From an uncultured Clostridia bacterium (lineage in GTDB: Bacteria > Bacillota > Clostridia > Oscillospirales > Ruminococcaceae), in NCBI GenBank assembly GCA_947629905.1, contig CANRFM010000004.1, forward strand, positions 1-64,000: a DNA stretch of 64,000 bases, written 5' to 3'. Shown here piece after piece: positions 8,413-16,798 of the stretch. Positions within the stretch are counted from its first letter, which is position 1. The number at the start of each line of letters is the position of its first letter. Made by a program: the position numbers and the translations under genes. Below the pieces are notes generated by a model. It was not told where the DNA came from, searched no databases, and was given only the letters and a program-made list of their open reading frames with translations.

Positions 8413-8441
8413 ATTATACCACATTTCTCCCCCCTCGTCAA
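8413..8441 (-). promoter_or_regulatory. sigma-A promoter of the lysA-que operon
   Basis: On the minus strand, TTGACG (8441-8436) and TATAAT (8418-8413) are 17 bp apart, with TGG just before the -10. The leader before lysA is only about 20 nt, too short for a preQ1 riboswitch. Confidence 0.85.
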
Positions 8442-8555
8442 GCGGAGATGCAGGAAAAAGCCCGTATCTGTCCTGTTTTCGTATCTTGTGTACAAATTCT
8501 TGAACCCTCTGCTTTGTTCCTGCCGAAAGTTTTCAGACTTTTTTTGAAAAAGGGG

Positions 8556-8583
8556 TTGATTTTTTCTGAAAATATGTTAGAAT
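8556..8583 (+). promoter_or_regulatory. promoter of the ferredoxin gene
   Basis: The -35 TTGATT (8556-8561) and -10 TAGAAT (8578-8583) have a 16-bp spacer. The surrounding sequence is T-rich. It is weaker than the other promoters in the window but well placed. Confidence 0.6.
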
Positions 8584-8635
8584 AGAAGTAGTAGGGTGTA
8601 CAGCATCCTCAAATACTTAACGGAGGTGTATCATC

Positions 8636-8806
8636 ATGGCATATCAGATCACAGATGCTTGCATCAGTTGTGGTGCTTGTGCTGACGAATGCCCGGTAAG
8701 CGCTATCTCTGCCGGTGATGACAAGTACGTCATCGATGCAGACGCTTGTCTGGAATGCGGCGCTTGCGCTGGTGTTTGTCCTGTAGAGGCTCCCCAGGCA
8801 GGCTAA
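8636..8806 (+). CDS. 2[4Fe-4S] ferredoxin, clostridial type
   Basis: This 56-residue electron carrier has two CX2CX2CX3CP motifs (CISCGACADECP and CLECGACAGVCP), which bind two [4Fe-4S] clusters. The second ends in a short tail without the usual extra turns. Such proteins pass low-potential electrons to hydrogenases, pyruvate:ferredoxin oxidoreductase and radical enzymes in anaerobes. The ATG has a GGAGG site 8 nt upstream. It is a single gene between its own promoter and the strong hairpin at 8826-8858. Confidence 0.97.
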   Translation: MAYQITDACISCGACADECPVSAISAGDDKYVIDADACLECGACAGVCPVEAPQAG

Positions 8807-8825
8807 ACGTTCAGGAAAAGCACAG

Positions 8826-8858
8826 AAAACAGCCGTACTGCTCCAGTGCGGCTGTTTT
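8826..8858 (+). terminator. intrinsic terminator after the ferredoxin gene
   Basis: A 15-bp stem, running from AAAACAGCCG to CGGCTGTTTT with one G-T pair, closes a 3-nt loop and ends in four T. The matching A-run on the other side means it could work in both directions. Confidence 0.85.
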
Positions 8859-8893
8859 ATATTAAGTATGTATAACACAGAAAGGAATACACC

Positions 8894-10375
8894 ATGAAAC
8901 AAGTCTACAACCCCTTTTTACCCCTTTCGGAATACATTCCCGACGGCGAACCGCATATTTTCGGCGGCCGGGTCTATCTGTTCGGCTCGCATGATAAGGA
9001 GAGCGGCGAAACGTTTTGTATGCTGGACTACACCGTCTGGTCTGCCCCCGTCAGCGACCTGACAGACTGGCGGTGTGAGGGTGTCATCTACCGGGCTTCT
9101 CAAGACCCCGATTATCCCAACCGGAAATATATGTATGCCCCCGATGTCGTGCAGGGGAATGACGGCAGATTTTACCTTTATTACTGTATGTCCGGTGATT
9201 TCGGTGCCGGCGGGTATCACGGTCCGATCAGCGTAGCCGTCTGCGACACACCGGCGGGAAAGTACCAGTATCTTGGCTTTGTCCGCAACCCGGACGGCTC
9301 TCCCATGCAGAAATACGTCTGCTTCGACCCGGCTGTCCTGAATGACAATGGCACGATACGCCTGTATTATGGGACACAGTATGATTATGAGGAACGGGAT
9401 GATTTCGGGGAAAAGGAAATCCAGTCCGAAATGGAAATGTTCGCCAAATCCCGTGAGGAAATTCTCAGCACGCCGGAAAGCGTCATGGGCGCAAATATGC
9501 TCACCCTCGAAGAGGATATGCTGACGGTAAAGACCCCGCCCGTCCGCATCATTCCCTACCGGGTGAAAGGGACGGATTTCGAGGCGCATCCGTTCTTTGA
9601 GGCGGCATCCATGCGGAAAGTCGGGGAGCAGTATTACTTCATCTACTCCTCCCAGCAGAACCATGAACTTTGCTATGCCGTCAGTGACTGCCCGGACAGG
9701 GATTTCCGGTTCGGGGGGACGATCGTATCCAACGGCGATGTCGGATTCCGGGGCAGAAAACCTGCCGACCGCCTGAACATGACCGGCACGACACACGGCA
9801 GCATCATCGAGATCAATGGGCAATGGTACGTGTTTTATCATCGTCTCACCCACAAATCTGACTACAGCCGTCAGGCTTGTGCGGAGCGCATCCAAATTAT
9901 GCCGGACGGCAGTATCCCACAGGTGGAGATCACCTCCTGCGGTTTGAATGGCACAGCACTGACGGCAGAGGGCACTTACCCGGCAGCCATTGCCTGCCAT
10001 ATCACCAACGGGCATATGCCGCATGGCTCGAACAGTATCTTCCGGGAACATTTCCCGCACGTCAGCCATGCCGCTTCAGCAGACGGCGAAACGGAACGCT
10101 TCATCGCTGAAATAGCAGACGGCACGCTGGTCGGGTATAAGTATTTCGCCTTTTCCGGGGCGACCGTGATCCGGCTTGTGTACCGCAGCAGCGGAACGGG
10201 CAGCTTTACGGTTTCCGACGAAAGCGGAAAGCCGCTTGCAGAATGCAGCATTTCCCCTGCCGGACAGTGGACGGAATGCAGCAGCAGCTTTACGCTGACC
10301 GGAGATCATGCGCTGTTTCTTACCTATCACGGCAGCGGTGAAGTCTGCCTGAAAGAACTGTGCTTTTCCCGATAA
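8894..10375 (+). CDS. intracellular GH43 glycosidase (arabinofuranosidase/xylosidase type)
   Basis: The 493-residue protein has a five-bladed GH43 catalytic domain in its first 310 or so residues and a C-terminal beta-sandwich of the CBM6-like kind. Candidate catalytic residues are the Asp of YIPDGEPH (D17), the Asp in VCFDPAV, and the Glu in FFEAASMR (about E236). GH43 enzymes cut arabinose or xylose from xylan-derived oligosaccharides. No signal peptide or dockerin is present, so it should act in the cytoplasm. AAAGGA lies 7 nt before the ATG. No clear promoter lies between it and the ferredoxin terminator, so expression may depend on read-through. The exact substrate is unknown. Confidence 0.88.
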   Translation: MKQVYNPFLPLSEYIPDGEPHIFGGRVYLFGSHDKESGETFCMLDYTVWSAPVSDLTDWRCEGVIYRASQDPDYPNRKYMYAPDVVQGNDGRFYLYYCMSGDFGAGGYHGPISVAVCDTPAGKYQYLGFVRNPDGSPMQKYVCFDPAVLNDNGTIRLYYGTQYDYEERDDFGEKEIQSEMEMFAKSREEILSTPESVMGANMLTLEEDMLTVKTPPVRIIPYRVKGTDFEAHPFFEAASMRKVGEQYYFIYSSQQNHELCYAVSDCPDRDFRFGGTIVSNGDVGFRGRKPADRLNMTGTTHGSIIEINGQWYVFYHRLTHKSDYSRQACAERIQIMPDGSIPQVEITSCGLNGTALTAEGTYPAAIACHITNGHMPHGSNSIFREHFPHVSHAASADGETERFIAEIADGTLVGYKYFAFSGATVIRLVYRSSGTGSFTVSDESGKPLAECSISPAGQWTECSSSFTLTGDHALFLTYHGSGEVCLKELCFSR

Positions 10376-10404
10376 ATGAAATGCTCCGTGTCAGAATTTG
10401 TCTT

Positions 10405-11382
10405 TTACAGGATCTCCGCACTGCCCGTGCGGATGGTATGTTCGCTCCCGTCGTCACAGCGGACGATCAGCCCGGCATCCTCCGCAAAGCCGACCGCAAG
10501 GGCTTCACACGGCACACCGTTCAGCATCACCCGCACACGCCTGCCGATCGTGCAGGAATTATCCCGGTACACGTCCAGAAAGGTATGTGCCTGAATGCCT
10601 GACAGATACGCTTCCAGATGCCGCAGGATACCGGCACTTAATACGCACCGCAGGGGTGCGCTGCCCGTTTCGGTCGTGAGGTCGGTGAGGATCGGCTTGA
10701 GGACTTCGGGCAGATGGGGGTCGGGGTGGAGGTTGATGCCAATGCCGATGACCAGATAGTCCGGTGTCATCAGTTCCGCATTGAAGCTGCTTTCCGTCAG
10801 TATGCCGCAGATCTTCCGACCGTTCAGGAACAGGTCGTTCACCCACTTGATCTGCGCCGTCACGCCCACATCCTGCAAAGCGCAGTATACTGCCGATGCC
10901 GCACAGGCGGTGACTTTCATCATGTCTGTCAGGGGCAGTTCCGGGCGGATCACCAGTGACAGGTAAAGCCCGCCCATCGGCGCATGAAACGACCGCCCAA
11001 GCCGTCCTTTTCCGCTGGTCTGCCGGTCGGCAACGATGACCGTTCCCTCCGGTGCGCCCTCAGCGGCAAGGCGTTTGGCGACGGTATTGGTCGAGTCCGT
11101 CTCTGTGAGGTGCTGCACCTGCCACGGAATGCGGCAGCCCTGCACCAGTGTCTGAAAATACGGCACGCAGAACAGATCCGGCATATCCGTCAGCCGGTAG
11201 CCCCGGTTGGTCGCTGCCTCTATGGTGCAGCCCGCTTCTTTGAGCTGTTCCATGCATTTCCAGACAGCCGTTCGGCTCACCCCAAAGCGTTCCGCAAGCT
11301 CTGCCCCGGAACAATAGCCCTCCGCCGTCAGCAATGCTGCCAGTATCTGTTCCCGCAGTGTTGCCGGGTTATTCTGCTTCAT
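10405..11382 (-). CDS. birA: biotin-protein ligase and biotin repressor
   Basis: BirA activates biotin with ATP and attaches it to biotin carboxyl carrier proteins; the long form also represses biotin genes. The 325-residue protein has an N-terminal helix-turn-helix (LAERFGVSRTAVWKCMEQL). The ligase domain carries SGKGRLGRSF, which binds biotinoyl-AMP, and KWVNDLFLNGRKICGIL. The C terminus is a small SH3-like cap. It overlaps the upstream VanY-type gene by 14 bp and is convergent with the GH43 gene, 29 bp away. Confidence 0.95.
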   Translation of the reverse strand: MKQNNPATLREQILAALLTAEGYCSGAELAERFGVSRTAVWKCMEQLKEAGCTIEAATNRGYRLTDMPDLFCVPYFQTLVQGCRIPWQVQHLTETDSTNTVAKRLAAEGAPEGTVIVADRQTSGKGRLGRSFHAPMGGLYLSLVIRPELPLTDMMKVTACAASAVYCALQDVGVTAQIKWVNDLFLNGRKICGILTESSFNAELMTPDYLVIGIGINLHPDPHLPEVLKPILTDLTTETGSAPLRCVLSAGILRHLEAYLSGIQAHTFLDVYRDNSCTIGRRVRVMLNGVPCEALAVGFAEDAGLIVRCDDGSEHTIRTGSAEIL

Positions 11383-12454
11383 TTTCGTTTTCCTCCTCCG
11401 GGGTATCTTCCGGGTAATGGGAATCGATGTCCAGATATTCTTCCAACGTCAGCCCCTGCCCGAAGATCTCCGCTGCAGCTTCCAGCCCGACATAGCGGAT
11501 GTGCCATGCCTCGTAGGCGTAGCCCGTGATGTCCTCCTTGCCTTTCGGATAGCGGATGATAAAGCCGAATTCATGGCAGTGCGCTGCCAGCCACTTGCCC
11601 TCTGCCGTTTCCCCGAAGGCATCATCAATCGTGTTGCAATCGACTGTGTAGCCCGTCTGATGCTCCGAATGCCCCGGACGTGCGGAAACTTCATCCGCAT
11701 ATTCCTTGCTGTAGCCGTTGACCATGCTGTTATAGACCGTCACCTGAAAGTCGTAGTCCCGGTAGCCCGACCCCTCATGGATGTCCAGCCCCTCGTCCGC
11801 AGCAGCTTCGGAAAGCTTCTCAAACGCTTCTTCCGTCACGGGCAGCATACCGGGGTCGTAGGACTGCGGCAGGCTGTAGGTCTTGTTGGCGACCAGAATC
11901 CCGTCCACATAGGTGCAGCCGTCCTCAACGTACAATTCCCGTACAGTCACAGGGATCTCAAGCGTGTCCGAGCCGATCTTAGCGCACAGTGTGCATTCGC
12001 CCTTCTCCAAGCCCGTCAGTACGCCATCTGTCACATCTGCGACAGATGTGTCACTCACGCTCCAAACAATTTCGCTCCGGCTGACACCTGCGCCGAGGGT
12101 AAGCTGGATTTTCTGCTCTTTCCCGGCACGCACATAGAGATGTGCCTTGTTGCTGTGAAGCAAGCCGTTTTCGGAAGTGAGATCAGGAGCAGCAGGCAAA
12201 GTCTCCTCTTCCGTTTCGGGGACGGTTTCAGGCGGTTCCGTGTGCGGTACAGTTGGTGTTTCCGACGGGGAAATGACGGCAACCGGCAGTTCTGTCATTT
12301 CGGTGGTTTCCGGTATGGTGTCCGCCGGTGTATCCGGCTTGTTCTGCAAGCGGAGAAGGATAACTACAACCGCTATCAGCAATACACAGCACACCAGCGC
12401 AAGCAGAGCGATATACCGCCTGCGTGCGGCACGCTGTCTTATATCATTTGTCAT
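11369..12454 (-). CDS. VanY-type D-alanyl-D-alanine carboxypeptidase with Ig-like domain
   Basis: The 361-residue protein trims D-Ala from peptidoglycan stem peptides outside the membrane. It has a membrane anchor (residues 13-33), a linker rich in P, T and E, an Ig-like (BIG2) domain near residues 105-185, and a VanY domain at the C terminus. The zinc and catalytic residues are visible in SGYRDYDFQ, GHSEHQTGYTVD and EAWHIRYVG. ATG 12454 has GGAGG 5 nt upstream; an earlier ATG at 12466 has no such site. It shares a transcript with birA. No van resistance genes lie nearby, so it is a housekeeping enzyme. Confidence 0.9.
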   Translation of the reverse strand: MTNDIRQRAARRRYIALLALVCCVLLIAVVVILLRLQNKPDTPADTIPETTEMTELPVAVISPSETPTVPHTEPPETVPETEEETLPAAPDLTSENGLLHSNKAHLYVRAGKEQKIQLTLGAGVSRSEIVWSVSDTSVADVTDGVLTGLEKGECTLCAKIGSDTLEIPVTVRELYVEDGCTYVDGILVANKTYSLPQSYDPGMLPVTEEAFEKLSEAAADEGLDIHEGSGYRDYDFQVTVYNSMVNGYSKEYADEVSARPGHSEHQTGYTVDCNTIDDAFGETAEGKWLAAHCHEFGFIIRYPKGKEDITGYAYEAWHIRYVGLEAAAEIFGQGLTLEEYLDIDSHYPEDTPEEENENEAE

Positions 12455-12483
12455 AAGCGCCTCCATTTGTTCTGTATGTTTTT

Positions 12484-12512
12484 ATTATACCACAGTTTTT
12501 CCGAAAAAGCAA
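12484..12512 (-). promoter_or_regulatory. promoter of the vanY-like gene and birA
   Basis: On the minus strand, TTGCTT (12512-12507) and TATAAT (12489-12484) are 17 bp apart. TGG precedes the -10 and would offset the weak -35. Confidence 0.78.
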
Positions 12513-12538
12513 ACCCACAGACGGAAAAATTTTGAAAC

Positions 12539-12674
12539 GGGCAGCGTGACGCTGCACCCCTTTTGTGTACCCGGTCGTGAAATGCGACGAAATTAAAAGT
12601 AACAGTCGTGCAAGCCGACCTTTGCCGGGCTTCGCCCGGCATTGGGAGGCAAATCGGGAGCGCAGGCACTGCGC
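12539..12674. other. intergenic segment with a row of hairpins
   Basis: Between two divergent promoters lie GCAGCG-TGA-CGCTGC (12541-12555), GTCG/CGAC (12574-12588), GCCGGGC-TTC-GCCCGGC (12624-12640) and GCGCAG-GCA-CTGCGC (12660-12674). The third is nested inside a wider stem, CCGA..TTTGCC (12615-12626) with GGCAAATCGG (12648-12657). No reading frame of note is present. It could be a repeated palindromic element, a small RNA or a regulatory region. Confidence 0.55.
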
Positions 12675-12675
12675 C

Positions 12676-12704
12676 TTGACATATTGTGCATTCTGTGGTA
12701 CAAT
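12676..12704 (+). promoter_or_regulatory. sigma-A promoter of coaBC
   Basis: TTGACA (12676-12681) and TACAAT (12699-12704) are 17 bp apart, with TGG before the -10. It starts right after the last hairpin of the structured segment. Confidence 0.87.
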
Positions 12705-12744
12705 AAGATACAGAAAATCCCGGAAAATCAGAAAGGAGACCCCC

Positions 12745-13938
12745 ATGCTGAAAGGAAAAACCGTCCTGCTTGCCGTGACCGGAAGCATTGCTGCCTATAA
12801 GGCTGCCGGACTTGCCCGTACTTTGACAAAGCTGCACTGCACCGTTCATGTGCTGATGACACAGAATGCCACGCAGTTTGTCAACCCCATCACCTTTGAA
12901 ACACTCACACAGCACAAGTGCCTGATCGATACATTTGACAGGAATTTCCAGTACAGCGTGGAACACGTTGCCCTTGCCAAACAGGCGGATGCCGTTCTGG
13001 TCGCACCGGCTTCGGCAAATGTCATCGGCAAGCTTGCCAATGGAATTGCGGATGATATGCTCACCACGACCATTATGGCTTGCCCCTGCGTGAAAATTAT
13101 CTCCCCCGCCATGAACCATAATATGTATCACAACCCCATTGTGCAGGACAACCTGCAAAAGCTGCGGCGCTTCGGGTATGTCATTGCCGACCCTGCCTAC
13201 GGGATGCTTGCCAACGGTGACAGCGGGGACGGGAGAATGCCGGATGAGGCGGTACTGTTGGGCTATCTCCTGCGTGAGATCCAGTGCGGGAAAGACCTTG
13301 CCGGGAAGAAAGTCCTCGTCACCGCCGGTGCTACCCGTGAACCGATCGACCCGGTGCGTTTTCTGACTAATCATTCTTCCGGGAAAATGGGCGCTGCCTG
13401 TGCCCGTGCTGCCATGCTGCGGGGGGCAGAGGTGACACTGATCGCCGGGCATATGGAGACCGCACCGCCGCCCTTTGTAGAAGTCGTTCCGGTGGGCACG
13501 GCGCAGGAAATGTTCGAGGCTGTCGCTGCCCGTGCGGAGGCGGCAGACATCATCCTCAAGGCGGCTGCCGTGGCAGACTACACCCCTGCCGAAACGGCTG
13601 ACAGCAAACTCAAGAAAAGCGGCGACATGACCCTTGCCCTGAAACGCACCCCGGACATTCTACAGTATCTGGGCGAACACCGCCGGGCAGGGCAGTTCCT
13701 CTGCGGCTTTTCCATGGAAACGGACAATGTGTTGGAAAATTCCCGCAAAAAGCTGACCGGAAAGCACGTGGACATGATCTGTGCCAACAGCCTGCGGGAA
13801 GAAGGGGCAGGTTTCGGGACGGACACGAACCGCATTACGCTGATCACCCAAGACACGCTCGAAGTGCTGCCCCTGCTTTCCAAGGAGGAAGCGGCACACA
13901 GGATATTTGACACTATTATACAAATGCAAAATGCATGA
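12745..13938 (+). CDS. coaBC: bifunctional phosphopantothenoylcysteine decarboxylase/synthetase
   Basis: CoaBC joins cysteine to 4-phosphopantothenate using CTP and decarboxylates the product, two steps of coenzyme A synthesis. The 397-residue protein has an N-terminal flavodoxin-like decarboxylase half (TGSIAAYKAAGLA at the FMN site, PASANVIGKLANGIADDML, and PAMNHNMY). The C-terminal synthetase half starts near KVLVTAGATREPIDPVR. The ATG at 12745 has AAAGGAG 6 nt upstream. It is followed by ldh after 46 bp. Confidence 0.96.
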   Translation: MLKGKTVLLAVTGSIAAYKAAGLARTLTKLHCTVHVLMTQNATQFVNPITFETLTQHKCLIDTFDRNFQYSVEHVALAKQADAVLVAPASANVIGKLANGIADDMLTTTIMACPCVKIISPAMNHNMYHNPIVQDNLQKLRRFGYVIADPAYGMLANGDSGDGRMPDEAVLLGYLLREIQCGKDLAGKKVLVTAGATREPIDPVRFLTNHSSGKMGAACARAAMLRGAEVTLIAGHMETAPPPFVEVVPVGTAQEMFEAVAARAEAADIILKAAAVADYTPAETADSKLKKSGDMTLALKRTPDILQYLGEHRRAGQFLCGFSMETDNVLENSRKKLTGKHVDMICANSLREEGAGFGTDTNRITLITQDTLEVLPLLSKEEAAHRIFDTIIQMQNA

Positions 13939-13984
13939 AACCGCCCACTCTGTGCATACTGAAACCGAAAGGGAGTGCTGATGT

Positions 13985-14956
13985 ATGAACAGAGACAGCC
14001 GCAAAATTGCCCTGATCGGCACGGGCATGGTCGGGATGAGTTTTGCCTATGCACTGGTGAATCAGGGCAGTATCTGCAATGAACTGGTACTGATCGACAT
14101 CGACCGCAGACGGGCAGACGGGGAAGCTATGGACCTGAACCACGGGCTTGCCTTTGCCAAAACCAATATGCGCATCTATGCCGGAGATTACCGGGACTGC
14201 CGGGATGCGGATATTGTGGTGATCGCTGCAGGCGTGGCGCAGAAAGAGGGCGAAAGCCGCCCGGAACTGCTGCGCCGGAATGCGGCAGTGTTCCGGTCGG
14301 TCGTGCTTCCGGTGGTGCGGTCGGGGTTTGACGGTATTTTTCTGGTCGCCACGAATCCGGTGGACATCATGACACGGATCACGCATGAATTGTCTCGCTT
14401 CGGGGCTTCCCGGGTGATCGGGACGGGGACTTCACTGGACACGGCAAGGCTGCGCTATCTGTTGGGGGACTATTTCACGGTCGACCCGAAGAATATTCAC
14501 GCCTATGTCATCGGGGAACACGGAGACAGCGAGTTTGTGCCGTTTTCGCAGGTGATGCTTGCCACGAAAGCCGTCACGGGCATATTGGCAGACGGACGGA
14601 ATCCCTACTGTATCGAGGATATGCAGCGCATTGCGGAACAGGTGCGCACGGCTGCCTATAAGATCATTGAGGCGAAGCGGGCGACGTATTACGGCATCGG
14701 CATGGCGCTGACACGCATTGTGCGGGCGATTTTAGGGGATGAAAACAGCATCCTGACCGTTTCGGCAAAGCTGTGCGGGGAATACGGGGAACGGGACGTG
14801 TTTGTGGGGGTGCCGTGCATCATCGGGCGCAGCGGTGTGAAAGAGATCGTGGAACTTGCCCTGACGGACGAGGAAACGGCAAAATTCCACGCATCCTGTG
14901 AACTGCTGCAAGGCTATTTTGCGGAGATCACTGCCGGAGAGGAGGAATGTCTGTGA
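13985..14956 (+). CDS. ldh: L-lactate dehydrogenase
   Basis: LDH reduces pyruvate to L-lactate with NADH, regenerating NAD+ during fermentation. The 323-residue protein has the nucleotide-binding GTGMVGMSFA near its start. The catalytic His lies in IGEHGDSE, the substrate-binding Arg in SLDTARLR, and the active-site loop Arg in ESRPELLRRN. The ATG lies behind AAAGGGAG. A malate dehydrogenase is less likely because a Gln (AQKEGESR), typical of LDH, occupies the specificity position. Confidence 0.93.
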   Translation: MNRDSRKIALIGTGMVGMSFAYALVNQGSICNELVLIDIDRRRADGEAMDLNHGLAFAKTNMRIYAGDYRDCRDADIVVIAAGVAQKEGESRPELLRRNAAVFRSVVLPVVRSGFDGIFLVATNPVDIMTRITHELSRFGASRVIGTGTSLDTARLRYLLGDYFTVDPKNIHAYVIGEHGDSEFVPFSQVMLATKAVTGILADGRNPYCIEDMQRIAEQVRTAAYKIIEAKRATYYGIGMALTRIVRAILGDENSILTVSAKLCGEYGERDVFVGVPCIIGRSGVKEIVELALTDEETAKFHASCELLQGYFAEITAGEEECL

Positions 14957-15285
14957 CAGCGGGTATCATTGTGCTGGGGGTGCTGTGCCTTGCGGGGGTG
15001 TTCGGGGCGATGCACTATGCCTTTACGTTCGGCAGACAGAAACCCCGCCCCGAACCGCTGCCGGGCGGCGGCGGTACATATCTGCTTACGGTGTCCGGAC
15101 TGGAAACGGAAGCCGACCGCCGGAAGCTCAAACAGGCACTCTCCGCTTTGCAGGATGTGGCAGCGGTGCAGATCACGGACACACAGGCAGCTGTAAGCTA
15201 CGCAGGATTGCCGGGCATGGACTTTGCAGACCGTCTGGAAGATGCCGTAACAGAGGCAGGTTTTTCCGTGGAGGAGATACGGTAG
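14947..15285 (+). CDS. membrane-anchored HMA-fold protein without CXXC
   Basis: The 112-residue protein has one N-terminal membrane segment (residues 4-26), a short Pro/Gly linker, and a C-terminal domain of about 65 residues with the beta-alpha-beta pattern of heavy-metal-associated domains (YLLTVSGLETEADRRKLKQAL...). The metal-binding CXXC that normally follows the first strand is absent and the protein has no matching cysteine pair. Its role is therefore unclear. It overlaps the end of ldh by 10 bp, which suggests coupled expression. Confidence 0.6.
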   Translation: MSVTAGIIVLGVLCLAGVFGAMHYAFTFGRQKPRPEPLPGGGGTYLLTVSGLETEADRRKLKQALSALQDVAAVQITDTQAAVSYAGLPGMDFADRLEDAVTEAGFSVEEIR

Positions 15286-15330
15286 AATGTTTCATAAAAT
15301 TCCAGATATTGGCAGAGCACTGCGGGGTAC

Positions 15331-15359
15331 TTGCATTTCCCGGCAAAATGTGCTATAAT
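15331..15359 (+). promoter_or_regulatory. promoter of miaB and the mismatch-repair cluster
   Basis: TTGCAT (15331-15336) and TATAAT (15354-15359) are 17 bp apart, with TGC before the -10. The stretch from 15342 on closely matches the promoter at 44941-44969. Confidence 0.82.
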
Positions 15360-15391
15360 AAAATGGAATGCTTTTCAGAGAGGATGATACC

Positions 15392-16798
15392 ATGCAGGAG
15401 ATGCTCCCGCCGCAGGCGGAATGTATCCGGCAGATCCGGGAATGGCTTGCTGAGCGGCCTGCGCAGCCGCTTGCCTATGTCCATGCCTTTGGCTGTCAGC
15501 TCAATGCCGCCGAGGGGGAACAGCTTGCCGGGCTGCTCCGGGAGATGGGCTACGGGCTGACCGGGGATGTCACAAAGGCTTCCCTGATCTTGTACCACAC
15601 CTGTGCCGTCCGGGAAAATGCAGAGGACAGGGTGTTCGGCACACTTGGCAGTATCAAGAAGCTCAAGACCGAAAACCCGGCGCTGCTGCTGTGCGTGACC
15701 GGCTGCATGACTGCGCAGCCGTCCGTTGCGGAGAAGATCGCAAAGTCCTACCCGTATGTGGACATTGTGCTTGGCACGACCGCTGTCAGCCGCCTGCCGC
15801 AGATGCTGTATGCGAAGATGCAGCACCTACAGTGCGCATGGGAACTTGCCCCCGGCACGGACGTTCCGGAACAGGTGCAGGCTGTCCGGGAATGCGCTTT
15901 CAAGGCGGCTGTGCCGATCATGTACGGGTGCAATAATTTCTGCACGTACTGCATTGTCCCCTATGTCCGGGGACGGGAACGCAGCCGTCGTCCGGCTGAA
16001 ATTCTTGCGGAGGTACGGCAGCTTGTTGCGGACGGGTGCAGGGAAATTATGCTGCTCGGGCAGAATGTGAACTCCTACGGCAAAGATCTGCCGGACGGTA
16101 TGGATTTTCCGGCACTGCTGCGGGAGATCGATAAGATCGAGGGCGACTACTGGATACGCTTCATGTCCTCCCATCCCAAAGATGCCTCCCCGGCACTGTT
16201 ACGGGCAATTTTAGACGGTGTACATATTGCACAGCACCTGCATCTGCCGGTGCAGTCGGGCAGCGACCGTATCCTGAAAGAGATGAACCGCCGCTACACC
16301 GTGGCGCAGTATCGGAAAATCGTGGACTGCATCCGGGCGGAAGTGCCCGATTTTTCGCTGACGACCGATTTGATTATTGGCTTTCCGGGGGAGACGGAGG
16401 AGGACTTTGCGGCAACGCTTGCGCTCTTGGAACGGGTGCGGTTTGACAATATGTACTCGTTCATCTACTCGCCCCGTCCGGGGACAAAAGCGGCAGAAAT
16501 GGACGACCCCACCCCCGCTGCCGAAAAATCTGCCCGTATGCAGCGGCTGCTTGCCCTGCAAAGGGAGATCGCTGTGGAAAACAACCGCCGTTTTGTCGGC
16601 AGGACGCTGAAAGTCCTCTGTGACGGCGAAAGCAAAAAACGCCCCGGCAATATGACCGGGCGCAGTACGGAAAACATGCTTGTGGAATTTCCGGGAAATG
16701 CGGCACAGATCGGCACATTTGTGCAGGTGCGCATTACGGAATCGCACAGCGGCATGATCTCCGGCATCAGTATCGGAAAGGATGAACAGAATGGATAG
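15392..16798 (+). CDS. miaB: tRNA-2-methylthio-N6-dimethylallyladenosine synthase
   Basis: MiaB adds a methylthio group to i6A37 of tRNAs that read UNN codons, using SAM and two [4Fe-4S] clusters. The 468-residue protein has an N-terminal MTTase domain with cysteines in FGCQLN, HTCAVRENA and VTGCM, a radical SAM motif NNFCTYCIVPYVRGRE (CX3CX2C counted from YGCNNFCTYC), and a C-terminal TRAM domain. I chose ATG 15392, with AGAGG 8 nt upstream. It overlaps ylbF by 8 bp. miaA, which makes its substrate, lies downstream in the same cluster. Confidence 0.96.
   Translation: MQEMLPPQAECIRQIREWLAERPAQPLAYVHAFGCQLNAAEGEQLAGLLREMGYGLTGDVTKASLILYHTCAVRENAEDRVFGTLGSIKKLKTENPALLLCVTGCMTAQPSVAEKIAKSYPYVDIVLGTTAVSRLPQMLYAKMQHLQCAWELAPGTDVPEQVQAVRECAFKAAVPIMYGCNNFCTYCIVPYVRGRERSRRPAEILAEVRQLVADGCREIMLLGQNVNSYGKDLPDGMDFPALLREIDKIEGDYWIRFMSSHPKDASPALLRAILDGVHIAQHLHLPVQSGSDRILKEMNRRYTVAQYRKIVDCIRAEVPDFSLTTDLIIGFPGETEEDFAATLALLERVRFDNMYSFIYSPRPGTKAAEMDDPTPAAEKSARMQRLLALQREIAVENNRRFVGRTLKVLCDGESKKRPGNMTGRSTENMLVEFPGNAAQIGTFVQVRITESHSGMISGISIGKDEQNG

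Noticed and set aside
11369-12454. VanY-like protein as a vancomycin-resistance factor
   Set aside because: No vanHAX, vanR or vanS genes lie nearby and the protein sits with birA. Its membrane anchor and Ig-like domain fit a housekeeping carboxypeptidase.
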